DNA of 64,000 nt from the NCBI RefSeq assembly GCF_900168265.1, contig NZ_FVZF01000005.1, positions 62,001 through 126,000 on the forward strand, read 5' to 3'. The number at the start of each line of letters is the position of its first letter. Within the stretch, counting starts at the first letter, position 1. Under the pieces are notes generated by a model, which saw only the letters and a list, made by a program, of their open reading frames with translations, did no database searches and was not told where the DNA came from. The position numbers and the translations under genes were made by a program. Positions 41,422 through 49,431 of the stretch are shown here, one piece after another. This DNA comes from Salegentibacter salarius (GTDB lineage: Bacteria > Bacteroidota > Bacteroidia > Flavobacteriales > Flavobacteriaceae).

Positions 41422-42225
41422 TTAGGGTGCAGCTACAGTTCCTAAAACGTATAACTGATCCATTGTTGGAGTTTCACTACCACCTTCAGGCTCTAAGGTA
41501 ATTCCAAAAGCTTCAGATTGGTTCTGGTTTTCAAGACTAAAAACCTTATTGTCATCGGCTTCAAAATCAGCCAGCAAACCTATGCTGGTAGGAGTAAGTG
41601 GTTGCATGGTAAGTGACCAAACCTGGTAAACTTTCCCTCGGGGAGGTTCGGGTAGATCTTTTGCATCTATATAAGCGGTATTCTCTTCGGTATTCCAATA
41701 AACGGAAGCAAAGGCTTCAGGAGCTACCTGCTGACCTTTTAGCGGGATTCGCTGTACGTTTCTATTTCTTATAACCGCAAGTAGTTCTTCTGCTTTTTCC
41801 GCATCCTCACGTGCGTTAGCGATTTGTTCTTCCATTTGAATATTTCTGGCATTGGCAGCTTGCAAGTCTTCTCTTAGTTCGTTGGTTCGGTTAAAGAAAA
41901 CGAAAAGACCAATAAGCAATAATAAACTTGCTGCCCAACCGGAATAAGTGATCCAGTTTATGGTTCTAACCGGAGTCGCAACCGGAGCGGTAGTTGTAGT
42001 TGGTTTGCTTAATTTCTCTTTTATTGAAGCAATTAAGTGTTCGGCATTATTTGGTGCCGTAGCAGCTGAAAGTGTAAGCAATGCTTTTTCTATTTCTTCT
42101 ACTTCGGTTTTAACTTCAGGATATTTTTTAAGCACACGGCTTACCTCACGACTTTCCTTTTCAGAAAGCGCTCCATAAACATAAAGTTCAAGAATTCCAG
42201 ACGATATGTACTTTTGAATATCCAT
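41422..42225 (-). CDS. Anti-sigma factor, RskA-type
   Basis: The 267-residue protein starts with a helical cytoplasmic region (about 1-75: SGILELYVYGALSEKESREV) as in anti-sigma factors, followed by a membrane helix (about 91-112) and a periplasmic region with an RskA-like domain (about 170-267: FASVYWNTEENTAYIDAKDL, PPRGKVYQVWSLT and TPTMDQLYVLG). A coiled coil lies between (about 113-150). It is translationally coupled to the ECF sigma gene (shared base at 42225) and should hold that sigma factor inactive at the membrane. The periplasmic signal is unknown. Confidence 0.85.
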   Translation of the reverse strand: MDIQKYISSGILELYVYGALSEKESREVSRVLKKYPEVKTEVEEIEKALLTLSAATAPNNAEHLIASIKEKLSKPTTTTAPVATPVRTINWITYSGWAASLLLLIGLFVFFNRTNELREDLQAANARNIQMEEQIANAREDAEKAEELLAVIRNRNVQRIPLKGQQVAPEAFASVYWNTEENTAYIDAKDLPEPPRGKVYQVWSLTMQPLTPTSIGLLADFEADDNKVFSLENQNQSEAFGITLEPEGGSETPTMDQLYVLGTVAAP

Positions 42226-42755
42226 TATTTAATTACCATTGCTCTTAATTTATCGATACAAATTCTATTGCGGGTTTTTACAGTTCCCAGCGGCATGTCT
42301 AATTCTTCTGAAGTTTCTTTTTGCGTATAGCCTTTAAAAAAGAGGTAGTCTATTAATTTTTTACAAACCGGCTTTAAGGCATCAATATATTTTTTGAGTC
42401 CTATTGAATCTACAGCTTCAGAGAAATTAGTTTTAGACTCTAATATATCTACGAAGTTATCGGTCTTAAGGTTTTGTTGGTCGTTTTTAAAATCTTTTGA
42501 TCTTATTTTGTCAATAGAAGCATTTCGGGCAATATTCAAAATCCAGGTAAAAAATCGGCCTTTATCAGAATTATAGCTTGGCGCTTTATCCCAAATTTTT
42601 AAAAACACATCCTGGAGCACTTCTTCTGCAATCTTTTCGTCCCTAATTATACTATAAATAATTCCGTAGGTGCTTTCTGAATACAAATGGTATATACGTT
42701 CAAAGGCACGCTCGTTACCATTTTGAAGTTCTAAAATTAAAGCATCTTGTTGCAT
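42225..42755 (-). CDS. RNA polymerase ECF sigma factor, cognate of RskA-type anti-sigma
   Basis: The ATG at 42755 gives 176 residues (MQQDALILELQNGNERAFER); an upstream start would add a hydrophobic tail of 22 residues. Region 2 includes AFERIYHLYSESTYGIIYSI, EEVLQDVFLKIW and FFTWILNIARNASIDKIRSK; region 4 includes KLIDYLFFKGYTQKETSEELDMPLGTVKTRNRI. The anti-sigma factor is encoded next and coupled. A terminator for the sodC gene lies just upstream of it, so the operon has its own promoter in 42756-42805. It is the second ECF module of the window. Confidence 0.9.
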   Translation of the reverse strand: MQQDALILELQNGNERAFERIYHLYSESTYGIIYSIIRDEKIAEEVLQDVFLKIWDKAPSYNSDKGRFFTWILNIARNASIDKIRSKDFKNDQQNLKTDNFVDILESKTNFSEAVDSIGLKKYIDALKPVCKKLIDYLFFKGYTQKETSEELDMPLGTVKTRNRICIDKLRAMVIK

Positions 42756-42804
42756 AAAAAAATGTGGCTTGCGGAGTAAAAGTATGTAAATATAGAGCCT
42801 GAAA

Positions 42805-42836
42805 AAAATAAAAAGCGGCATTTAGCCGCTTTTTAT
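42805..42836 (-). terminator. Terminator after sodC
   Basis: A 9-bp stem AAAAGCGGC/GCCGCTTTT (42811-42819 with 42825-42833) with a 5-nt loop and A/T tails on both sides lies 20 bp after the sodC stop on the minus strand. Confidence 0.87.
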
Positions 42837-42856
42837 TAAAATTTATGTGAAAATGA

Positions 42857-43456
42857 TTACATTTTTATAACTCCACATCCAACTCTAGTACCTGCAGCAC
42901 CAGAAGGTTGAGAAGTATAGTCGTCCACACCGTCATGTACAATTATAGCTTTTCCAACAATATTTTTGTTTTCGTCGTCACAACCTATACACCAATCATC
43001 GGTAGTCATACTAACAGTTCCTTCTCCATTGGCATCCACTTCAAAGTTTCCAATATCACCTTTATGGTAACCTTCAGCATCACCCCATTTCCCATGCTTT
43101 TCGTTGGTTGGATTCCAGTGGCCACCTGCAGAAGTTCCATCTTCAGCCGAGCAATCTGCTTTCTGGTGAATATGGATCGCGTGCTGACCTTCAGCTAAAC
43201 CTGTAATTGTAGCTTCCATAGTAACTTTGCCATCTTCTTGAGTAAAAGTTACTTCTCCACCCAGGTCGCTTCCGCTTTTTGGTTCTAAAGAAACAGTGAT
43301 CTCTTTAGTTTCTTCTTCTTTTTCCATACTGTTGTCCATCTCAGAATTCATTTCTGTTTCGGCAGCATTTTCAGTATCGTTTTCTTTTTTGTCGTTTTTA
43401 CAACCTATTATAAATAATGAGGCGCAAAATACTAGTGATAAACTTATTCGTTTCAT
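42857..43456 (-). CDS. sodC: Cu/Zn superoxide dismutase lipoprotein
   Basis: The 199-residue protein has a type II signal peptide (lipobox IIGC, Cys 19) and an acidic linker (about 20-52), so it is lipid-anchored outside the cytoplasm. All metal ligands of SodC are present: Cu His 95, His 97 and His 174, bridging His 113 (GGHWNP), Zn His 121, His 131 and Asp 134, and the catalytic Arg 191 with disulfide Cys 102-Cys 194. An extra Cys-x-x-Cys (156-159, DDWCIGCDDE) lies in the loop before the last strands. It removes superoxide in the periplasm or at the surface. A promoter lies at 43487-43518. Confidence 0.95.
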   Translation of the reverse strand: MKRISLSLVFCASLFIIGCKNDKKENDTENAAETEMNSEMDNSMEKEEETKEITVSLEPKSGSDLGGEVTFTQEDGKVTMEATITGLAEGQHAIHIHQKADCSAEDGTSAGGHWNPTNEKHGKWGDAEGYHKGDIGNFEVDANGEGTVSMTTDDWCIGCDDENKNIVGKAIIVHDGVDDYTSQPSGAAGTRVGCGVIKM

Positions 43457-43486
43457 AATCTGGATTGGTTTTTAGATTTAACATTA

Positions 43487-43518
43487 CTAAATTAATCGTA
43501 TCCCGTTGTATAGCCAAA
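43487..43518 (-). promoter_or_regulatory. Bacteroidota-type promoter for sodC
   Basis: On the minus strand TAATTTAG (43487-43494) is one mismatch from TAnnTTTG, with TTTG (43515-43518) 20 bp upstream. The ATG at 43456 lies 30 bp downstream. Confidence 0.5.
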
Positions 43519-43555
43519 GATTTAAGGATAGGTTAACAAACACCGGGTTTCAGTT

Positions 43556-44767
43556 TTAGATTAATTTGGTTTTAATGTTTGTGGCTGAAGTTAAACTTTT
43601 ATGAACAGGGCAACGATCTGCAATTTCTAGCAATCGTTTTTTCTGTTTTTCGTCTAAATCGCCATAGAGTTTGATCTCTCTTTTAAATGTATCAATTTTA
43701 GAATTACTGTTTTCGCAATCCTCGCAGTCTTTTTCATGTTCTCTGGAGTAATAAACGTGCGTTTCCACATCTTCCAATGGCCATTTCTTTCGTTTAGCAT
43801 ACATCTGAAGCGTCATAGAAGTACAGGAAGCCAACCCGGACGATAAAAACTGATAGGGAGTAGGGCCGTAGTCTTTTCCGCCGGCGCTTATCGGTTCATC
43901 GGCCAGGAAAGTATGATTTCCAGCTTTCATTCTTGTAGTAAAAGCATCTTCTTTTTCTAAGCCTGCTACTACATCGGCATTAGACTCCGGAATTTCTTTA
44001 TTCGGAATTGTTAAATAACGGGAAGCCCAGGTTGCAATCACGTTACCGGCATAAGCAGCATCTCCTTCAGCAGCTAAAAGGTGTTCTGCTCCATCTAGCG
44101 AAACAAAACTTTTAGGATGTCTTGCGGCAATGTATAATTCTTCGGCATTTTTAATACTTACAATATTATCTTGCGGCGAATGCATTATTAAAAGTGATTT
44201 TCTAAGTTCACTTAGGTAAGGTTTCAATTCATGCTGGTCAATATCTTCTAGAAACTGTTTTTTGATTTTAAAACTTCTTCCCCCAATATTTACTTTTGCT
44301 TCCCCATTTTTTTCGATCTCGTCTACGTTATTTTCTATTAAATGCTGAACGTGGGCGGTAGTGGAAGGGGCGGCAATAGTTGTAACCGCTTTAACCGATT
44401 CTATTTCCTTTGCAGCAAATAAAACCGCGGCACCACCAAGGGAATGTCCAATTAAAAGGCTTGGAGCTTTAAATTTATCTTCCAGATAAGTTGCTGCAGC
44501 TAGAAGATCCTGGATATTTCCAGAAAAATTACTGTCAGCAAAATCACCTTCACTTTCTCCCAATCCAGTAAAATCGAAACGTAAAACTCCGTAGCCGTTT
44601 TGCGCTAAGGTTCGACTTATATTTTTAGCGGCAAAGAAATTTTTATTGCAGGTAAAACAGTGTGCAAAAAGAACAAAATTATGCGGATCCTGGTTTAATG
44701 GAAGTTCCAGGTAACCCGATAAATCATCCCCATTCTTATTTTTGAAATTTACTTTTTCGGTTCTCAT
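43556..44767 (-). CDS. Alpha/beta-hydrolase fused to OsmC-family domain
   Basis: The 403-residue protein has an N-terminal alpha/beta-hydrolase (about 1-250) with nucleophile Ser 109 in IGHSLGG, candidate acid Asp 200 and His 229, and the oxyanion-side HCFTCNK motif at 36-42. A C-terminal OsmC-like domain (about 270-403) has peroxidatic Cys 315 (GLASCTSMT) and Cys 386 (DRCPVHKS). The fusion is known in Bacteroidota and some other bacteria; the OsmC half would reduce organic hydroperoxides, the hydrolase half may cleave esters. It is probably cytoplasmic, with no signal. A palindromic repeat follows its start region upstream. Confidence 0.9.
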   Translation of the reverse strand: MRTEKVNFKNKNGDDLSGYLELPLNQDPHNFVLFAHCFTCNKNFFAAKNISRTLAQNGYGVLRFDFTGLGESEGDFADSNFSGNIQDLLAAATYLEDKFKAPSLLIGHSLGGAAVLFAAKEIESVKAVTTIAAPSTTAHVQHLIENNVDEIEKNGEAKVNIGGRSFKIKKQFLEDIDQHELKPYLSELRKSLLIMHSPQDNIVSIKNAEELYIAARHPKSFVSLDGAEHLLAAEGDAAYAGNVIATWASRYLTIPNKEIPESNADVVAGLEKEDAFTTRMKAGNHTFLADEPISAGGKDYGPTPYQFLSSGLASCTSMTLQMYAKRKKWPLEDVETHVYYSREHEKDCEDCENSNSKIDTFKREIKLYGDLDEKQKKRLLEIADRCPVHKSLTSATNIKTKLI

Positions 44768-44780
44768 AGCTTAACTTTTA

Positions 44781-44868
44781 CTCGATAATCGAGGTTTAAT
44801 TTTCCGAGACTTGCCTCGAAATCTAAAAATCTTTCCATTTAATGCTTCATGGACTTGCCGCGAGGTAT
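44781..44868 (+). repeat. Dispersed palindromic repeat, copy C
   Basis: It starts with CTCGATAATCGAG (44781-44793), then GCCTCGAAAT and AATGCTTCAT, with more changes than A, B and D (for example CCGAGACTTGC and GGACTTGCCGCGAGG). It lies just upstream of the hydrolase-OsmC gene start. Confidence 0.65.
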
Positions 44869-44907
44869 TTTATTAAATGTACAAATTGTTTAGCGCAAGT
44901 GCCAAAA

Positions 44908-44974
44908 CAAAAAAGCCGATTAAAAGATCAGAAAATATTTTGACGATATCCCCTAATTTTTAATCAGCTTTTTT
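44908..44974 (-). terminator. Terminator after the DUF1080 gene
   Basis: A 15-bp stem with one mismatch (44911-44925 with 44958-44972; AAAAGCCGATTAAAA against TTTTAATCAGCTTTT) with A/T tails on both sides lies 20 bp after the DUF1080 stop on the minus strand. Confidence 0.75.
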
Positions 44975-44992
44975 ATAAAATTTGGATCAGGT

Positions 44993-45751
44993 TTATTGCA
45001 ACTCCTTTATTTTAATATTTCTAAACCATACTTTGTCACTGTGGTCTTGCAATGCAATATGGCCTTCTCTACTTTTTCCGAAATCTTCCCAATCTTTAAA
45101 CTTCGAGTTTTCTACCAATTTACTCCATTCTTCTCCGTGAACCGGGAATTCGTTGATTAGAGTTCCATTTAAACGAACTGAACCTTTATTGGTTTTATGA
45201 TTAATTCGTATTACCGTTTTGTTCCATTCGCCGGCATTACGGGTTTTATCTTCGCTTGGCGGCATCATATCGTAAAGTGCGCCGGCCTGTCTAACTTCAC
45301 CGTTTTTAGCATCTGGATGTAATTTATTATCTAAAATTTGAATTTCAGGCCCGGTTAAATAAGGTTCAGAAAACTCTTCACTTTCCTGAACTCCCCACAT
45401 AATTCCGCTGTTTCCTCCTTCTGAAATTTTCCACTCCAGGGAAAGTTCAAAATTAGTATAGGTGTTTTCTGAAATAAGGTTTTCTGTACTTTCACGTTCA
45501 CCTTCCGCCGGAGTAAAAGCAATAACACCATCTTTTACCTGCCATTGGTCTGAAATTGAATCGGCGTTAAATGCTTTCCAACCTTCAAGGTTTTCGCCGT
45601 TAAATAGTTTGTTCCAATTATCTTCGTTACTGGCCATTGCGGTAGTATCTTGAGCAGTACTGGCTTCCTCTGCCTTATTTTCTTTTTTATCAGATTTACA
45701 GGCGGAAGCTATTACTGCAGCCGTTACTAAAATTAAAATATTTTTCTTCAT
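44993..45751 (-). CDS. DUF1080 (3-keto-disaccharide hydrolase) lipoprotein
   Basis: The 252-residue protein has a type II signal peptide (lipobox ASAC, Cys 18), a short acidic linker and a DUF1080 domain (about 45-250) with the family segments LFNGENLEGWKAFNADS, FELSLEWKISEGGNSGIMWG and GPEIQILDNKLHPDA. DUF1080 proteins include hydrolases that cleave 3-keto glycosides. The lipid anchor puts the enzyme outside the cytoplasm, where a 3-keto sugar made by a GMC-type oxidase (encoded at 50593) could be its substrate. It is last in the minus-strand sugar block; a repeat copy lies between it and the isomerase gene. Confidence 0.87.
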   Translation of the reverse strand: MKKNILILVTAAVIASACKSDKKENKAEEASTAQDTTAMASNEDNWNKLFNGENLEGWKAFNADSISDQWQVKDGVIAFTPAEGERESTENLISENTYTNFELSLEWKISEGGNSGIMWGVQESEEFSEPYLTGPEIQILDNKLHPDAKNGEVRQAGALYDMMPPSEDKTRNAGEWNKTVIRINHKTNKGSVRLNGTLINEFPVHGEEWSKLVENSKFKDWEDFGKSREGHIALQDHSDKVWFRNIKIKELQ

Positions 45752-45841
45752 TTACTTTTGATTTTTACCCTTTAGCGGGAATTTATCACGTGTAATTATT
45801 AATTTAATCGTGATCTTACGTCCAGCATTTTGCTGGTTTTA

Positions 45842-45932
45842 CTCGATAATCGAGATTGAATGCTTCGAGGCTTTCCTCGAAATCAAATTGTATTTTTTAA
45901 TAATAATGCTTCGTGAGCTTGCTCCGAATTAG
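45842..45932 (+). repeat. Dispersed palindromic repeat, copy D
   Basis: It starts with CTCGATAATCGAG (45842-45854), then a hairpin TTCGAGG/CCTCGAA and a third hairpin in CTTCGTGAGCTTGCTCCGAA. It is the copy most like inverted copy B. It lies between the DUF1080 gene start and the isomerase stop. Confidence 0.78.
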
Positions 45933-45947
45933 GTTAATCTAAATATA

Positions 45948-47003
45948 TTAATTAATTCCTAAGATTCGTTTTAATTTTTGTTCGTCTATTTCACTACCGG
46001 CAAAATCATCAAATTTCTTTTCGGTAGCTTCAATAATATGACTTTGGATAAAAGGTGCGCCTTCACGGGCTCCCTGGTCTGGAGATTTAATACAGCATTC
46101 CCATTCCAGAACTGCCCAAACATCGCAACCGTATTCGGTTAATTTAGAAAATATAGTTTTAAAATCTACCTGGCCGTCTCCGGGATGTCTATAACGCCCG
46201 GCGCGATCTATCCAGTCTCCATAACCGCCAAAAGAACCTTTTTTTCCGGTAGGATTAAATTCGGCATCTTTTACGTGGAACATTTTTATGAATTCGTGGT
46301 AGTGATCTATATAGGAAATATAGTCTAATTGTTGTAGCACGAAGTGGCTGGGGTCATACAATAAATTTACTCGTTTATGGTTATTGGTTGCTTCCAGAAA
46401 ACGTTCAAAAGTTACGCCATCATGAAGATCTTCTCCTGGGTGAACTTCGTAGCAAACATCTACACCTTGTTCGTCAAATTCGTTTAAAATAGGAGTCCAG
46501 CGTTTTGCGAGTTCCTGGAACCCCATTTCAACAAGACCTTCCGGCCTTTGTGGCCAGGGATGTGCGGTATGCCAAAGCAGTGAGCCGCTAAAAGTACCGT
46601 GTACGTCTAAGCCAAAATGCCGGCTGGCGCGGGCTGCACTTTTCATTTGGTCCACGGCCCATTCGGTTCTCGCTTTTGGATTGCCTTTAACTTCATCTGG
46701 CGCGAAATTATCGAACATGGTATCGTAAGCTGAATGCACTGCAACAAGTTGACCTTGCAGATGCGTGCAAAGCTCAGTAACTTCTAACCCGTAAGATTCT
46801 ACTTTTCCTTTAATCTCCTGGCAGTAATCTTTACTTTCACCGGCTTTTTTTAAATCTATTAAAGCCGACTCCCAGGTTGGGATTTGAATTCCTTTATATC
46901 CTAAATCTGCTGCCCATTTGCACAACCCATCCAAACTGTTGAATGGCGCTTTAGAATCCATAAATTGTGCTAAATAAACCGCAGGTCCTTTTACTGTTTT
47001 CAT
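45948..47003 (-). CDS. Sugar phosphate isomerase/epimerase (TIM barrel), cytoplasmic
   Basis: The 351-residue protein has the AP-endonuclease-2-type TIM barrel with metal-site residues in the motifs VDVCYEVHPGEDLHD (Glu), NLLYDPSHFVL (Asp, His), KMFHVKDAEFN (His, Asp) and VWAVLEWECC (Glu). No signal peptide is present, so it acts in the cytoplasm. Such proteins isomerise or epimerise keto sugars; in 3-keto-glycoside operons they act after the oxidation and reduction steps. It lies 12 bp after the Gfo/Idh/MocA gene, so the two are probably in one operon. The exact sugar is not known. Confidence 0.88.
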   Translation of the reverse strand: MKTVKGPAVYLAQFMDSKAPFNSLDGLCKWAADLGYKGIQIPTWESALIDLKKAGESKDYCQEIKGKVESYGLEVTELCTHLQGQLVAVHSAYDTMFDNFAPDEVKGNPKARTEWAVDQMKSAARASRHFGLDVHGTFSGSLLWHTAHPWPQRPEGLVEMGFQELAKRWTPILNEFDEQGVDVCYEVHPGEDLHDGVTFERFLEATNNHKRVNLLYDPSHFVLQQLDYISYIDHYHEFIKMFHVKDAEFNPTGKKGSFGGYGDWIDRAGRYRHPGDGQVDFKTIFSKLTEYGCDVWAVLEWECCIKSPDQGAREGAPFIQSHIIEATEKKFDDFAGSEIDEQKLKRILGIN

Positions 47004-47015
47004 CTTGTTAAAATT

Positions 47016-48155
47016 TTATGCGTCTAATTTTATCCAAACATTTCCTTTGGCGTGAGAGGCTACAACTTTCTCAATAAAGTTCATTCCGCGTATACCGTCT
47101 TTCATTGTTGGGAATTCTGCGGGATGATATTTTTCACCATTAATTGCTTTTGCAACTCCTTTATAGATATTTCCCATAGAATCGAAAATCCCTTCCGGAT
47201 GTCCTGGAGGCAATTTTGTTCCGTCTAAAGAAAGTGCCGAATTATATTCATGCCCGGGTTTTAAAACTTTAAGCGGTTGCCCGTCTTCTAGCTTATAAAG
47301 GTAATTCGGATTTTCCTGCTCCCATTTTAGGCCGGCTTTTTTTCCGTAGATCTTAACGGCAAAATTATTTTCCTCTCCGGTAGCGATCTGGCTGGATCTA
47401 AGTACTCCTTTTACATATTCTGAAAAACGAAGCAACACAGTACCGTCCACATCCATTTTATTATCTGAATACACATAATTTAGATCTGCTAAAAGTTCCT
47501 TTACTTCCAAACCTGAAACATATTCTATCATATCAAAAGCATGCGTACCAATATCACCAATACAACAGCTGATTCCTCCTTTTTCAGGATCAAGACGCCA
47601 AATACTGTTTCTTTCATCTTTATCGTGAATAATAGGATTTATCCATCCCTGGTAATATTGCACGTCTATTTTTTGAATTTCACCAATCTCGCCCGCCGCG
47701 ATCATTTCTTTCATTTGGCGAATCATTGGGTAACCGGTATAAGTATAAGTTACCGCAAAGATGGTTTTAGATTTATTGAGGGTATCTTCAAGAATTTTAG
47801 CTTCTTCGTAAGAAGTGGTCATTGGTTTTTCACAAATCACGTTAAAGCCATTTTCCAAAAGCTGCTTTGCCATAGGGAAATGCAGGAAGTTTGGCGTAAG
47901 TATAGAAACAACTTTTATGCGCTCATCTTCCGGCAATTTTGCTTCTTCAGCAATTAAATGGTCCAGGTCTTTATAAACCCTATCGGTACCAATCCCTAAT
48001 TCCTGAGCGAATTTTTTACTCTCTTCATGGTTGGGATTAAAAACCCCACCAACAAATTCAAATTTATCGAACATAGAAGAGGCCACGCGGTGTAAGATCC
48101 CGATAAGGGAATCGCCGCCACCGCCTAATACTCCTAATTTTATCTTTTTACCCAT
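47016..48155 (-). CDS. Gfo/Idh/MocA-family NAD(P)-dependent oxidoreductase
   Basis: The 379-residue protein has the N-terminal Rossmann region (GVLGGGGDSLIGILHRVAS), the EKPMTTSYEEAKIL motif with the conserved Lys-Pro, and the catalytic region GGISCCIGDIGTHAFDMIEY. These enzymes oxidise or reduce sugar carbonyls at C2 or C3. In this operon it would reduce a 3-keto sugar to glucose or a similar sugar, or the reverse. It lies 22 bp after the MFS gene and 12 bp before the isomerase gene. Substrate is inferred from the neighbours only. Confidence 0.92.
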   Translation of the reverse strand: MGKKIKLGVLGGGGDSLIGILHRVASSMFDKFEFVGGVFNPNHEESKKFAQELGIGTDRVYKDLDHLIAEEAKLPEDERIKVVSILTPNFLHFPMAKQLLENGFNVICEKPMTTSYEEAKILEDTLNKSKTIFAVTYTYTGYPMIRQMKEMIAAGEIGEIQKIDVQYYQGWINPIIHDKDERNSIWRLDPEKGGISCCIGDIGTHAFDMIEYVSGLEVKELLADLNYVYSDNKMDVDGTVLLRFSEYVKGVLRSSQIATGEENNFAVKIYGKKAGLKWEQENPNYLYKLEDGQPLKVLKPGHEYNSALSLDGTKLPPGHPEGIFDSMGNIYKGVAKAINGEKYHPAEFPTMKDGIRGMNFIEKVVASHAKGNVWIKLDA

Positions 48156-48177
48156 AATTTTTTAATCTTTTGCTTGG

Positions 48178-49413
48178 TTATATTTCAATATCCTTTTTCG
48201 CGATATCTTCATTTTTGAAGAAAATAGCAAATATTATCATTACCACAAAGGCAAAACCTGCCGGAACTATCCATATTTGTTGCCAGTTGTGTGTACCATC
48301 TGCGTTTAAATAGAGGTCACTAATTTGTCCTGCTACCCAGAAACCAATTAACATTCCCACCCCATAAGTGGCGAGAGTAATTAAGCCCTGTGCCGCACTC
48401 TTAATTTTTGGTCCCGCTTTAGAATCGGTATAGATTTGCCCGGAAACAAAGAAAAAGTCGTAACAAATTCCGTGAAGTGCAATTCCCAGAATTAGCATAT
48501 AAACTAATTCGCCGGCGTTGCCATAAGCAAATAGTAAATACCGAAGTACCCAGGCTAACATACCGGCTAATAAAGTAATTTTAAAACCGAATTTCTTAAA
48601 AAAGAAAGGAAGTAATAAGAGGAATAATGCTTCAGAGATTTGCCCTATAGACATCATAAAAGTAGGATCTTCCATTCCAACTTCAGAAAGAAACGGGTTG
48701 GCATTTTGATAGTAAAAAGCTAATGGAATACAAATTAAAACCGATGAAATAAAGAACATCAAAAAGTTTCTTCCTTTAAGTAAAGCAAGCGCTTCCAGAC
48801 CTAAAATATCAGATAAGGTTACTTTTTCTCCTTTACTGCTTGGCGGGGTTTTAGGTAAGGTAAAACTAAATAATCCTAAGACTGCAGAAGCAGCCGCAGC
48901 CATTAAAAACGTATATTTAAGCATTCCTTCTTCTCGCGCCATAGCAGAATCCCATCCAAATACCAGGCTAATTACCACTCCTGAAACAATCCATCCCAGT
49001 GTTCCAAAAACCCTGATGCTGGAAAACTGTTTAGAAGGATCTGTCATTTGGTAAAAGGAAATTGAATTTACCAATGCCAGGGTAGGCATATAAAGAATCA
49101 TATAGCCTAAAACGAAAGGATAGAAATTAGTAAAATCTTCTGATTGAAACATCATATAAAGTAAAACCGCTCCTACGAGATGAAGAAATCCTAAAATTCG
49201 TTCGGCATTAAAAAAGCGGTCGGCAATGAGACCAATAAGAAAGGGAGCGATAATTGCTCCCCAGGATTGTGTTGAAAAAGCCATCCCGGTTTGGGCACCG
49301 GTAGCACTTAAATTTTGCCCTAAAAATGTTCCTAAAGTTACAAACCATCCGCCCCAAATAAAGAATTCGAGGAACATCATGGTTGATAGTTGAAATCTGG
49401 TTAAACTTTTCAT
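48178..49413 (-). CDS. MFS transporter, NupG-like nucleoside/sugar permease
   Basis: The 411-residue protein has 12 predicted membrane helices. The start (MKSLTRFQLSTMMFLEFFIW), then TQSWGAIIAPFLIGLIADRF, is the pattern of the nucleoside:H+ symporter (NupG/XapB) subgroup of the major facilitator superfamily. In Bacteroidota such permeases often sit with Gfo/Idh/MocA and isomerase genes, and then more likely carry sugars or keto sugars than nucleosides. It lies 18 bp after the lipoprotein isomerase gene and 22 bp before the oxidoreductase gene. Specificity is inferred from context. Confidence 0.9.
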   Translation of the reverse strand: MKSLTRFQLSTMMFLEFFIWGGWFVTLGTFLGQNLSATGAQTGMAFSTQSWGAIIAPFLIGLIADRFFNAERILGFLHLVGAVLLYMMFQSEDFTNFYPFVLGYMILYMPTLALVNSISFYQMTDPSKQFSSIRVFGTLGWIVSGVVISLVFGWDSAMAREEGMLKYTFLMAAAASAVLGLFSFTLPKTPPSSKGEKVTLSDILGLEALALLKGRNFLMFFISSVLICIPLAFYYQNANPFLSEVGMEDPTFMMSIGQISEALFLLLLPFFFKKFGFKITLLAGMLAWVLRYLLFAYGNAGELVYMLILGIALHGICYDFFFVSGQIYTDSKAGPKIKSAAQGLITLATYGVGMLIGFWVAGQISDLYLNADGTHNWQQIWIVPAGFAFVVMIIFAIFFKNEDIAKKDIEI

Positions 49414-49431
49414 TATCTACTCTAGCTTCTC

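Noticed and set aside
47541-47957. Open frame of 138 codons on the plus strand
   Set aside because: It lies entirely inside and opposite to the Gfo/Idh/MocA gene, whose motifs are complete; the antisense peptide has no recognisable pattern.
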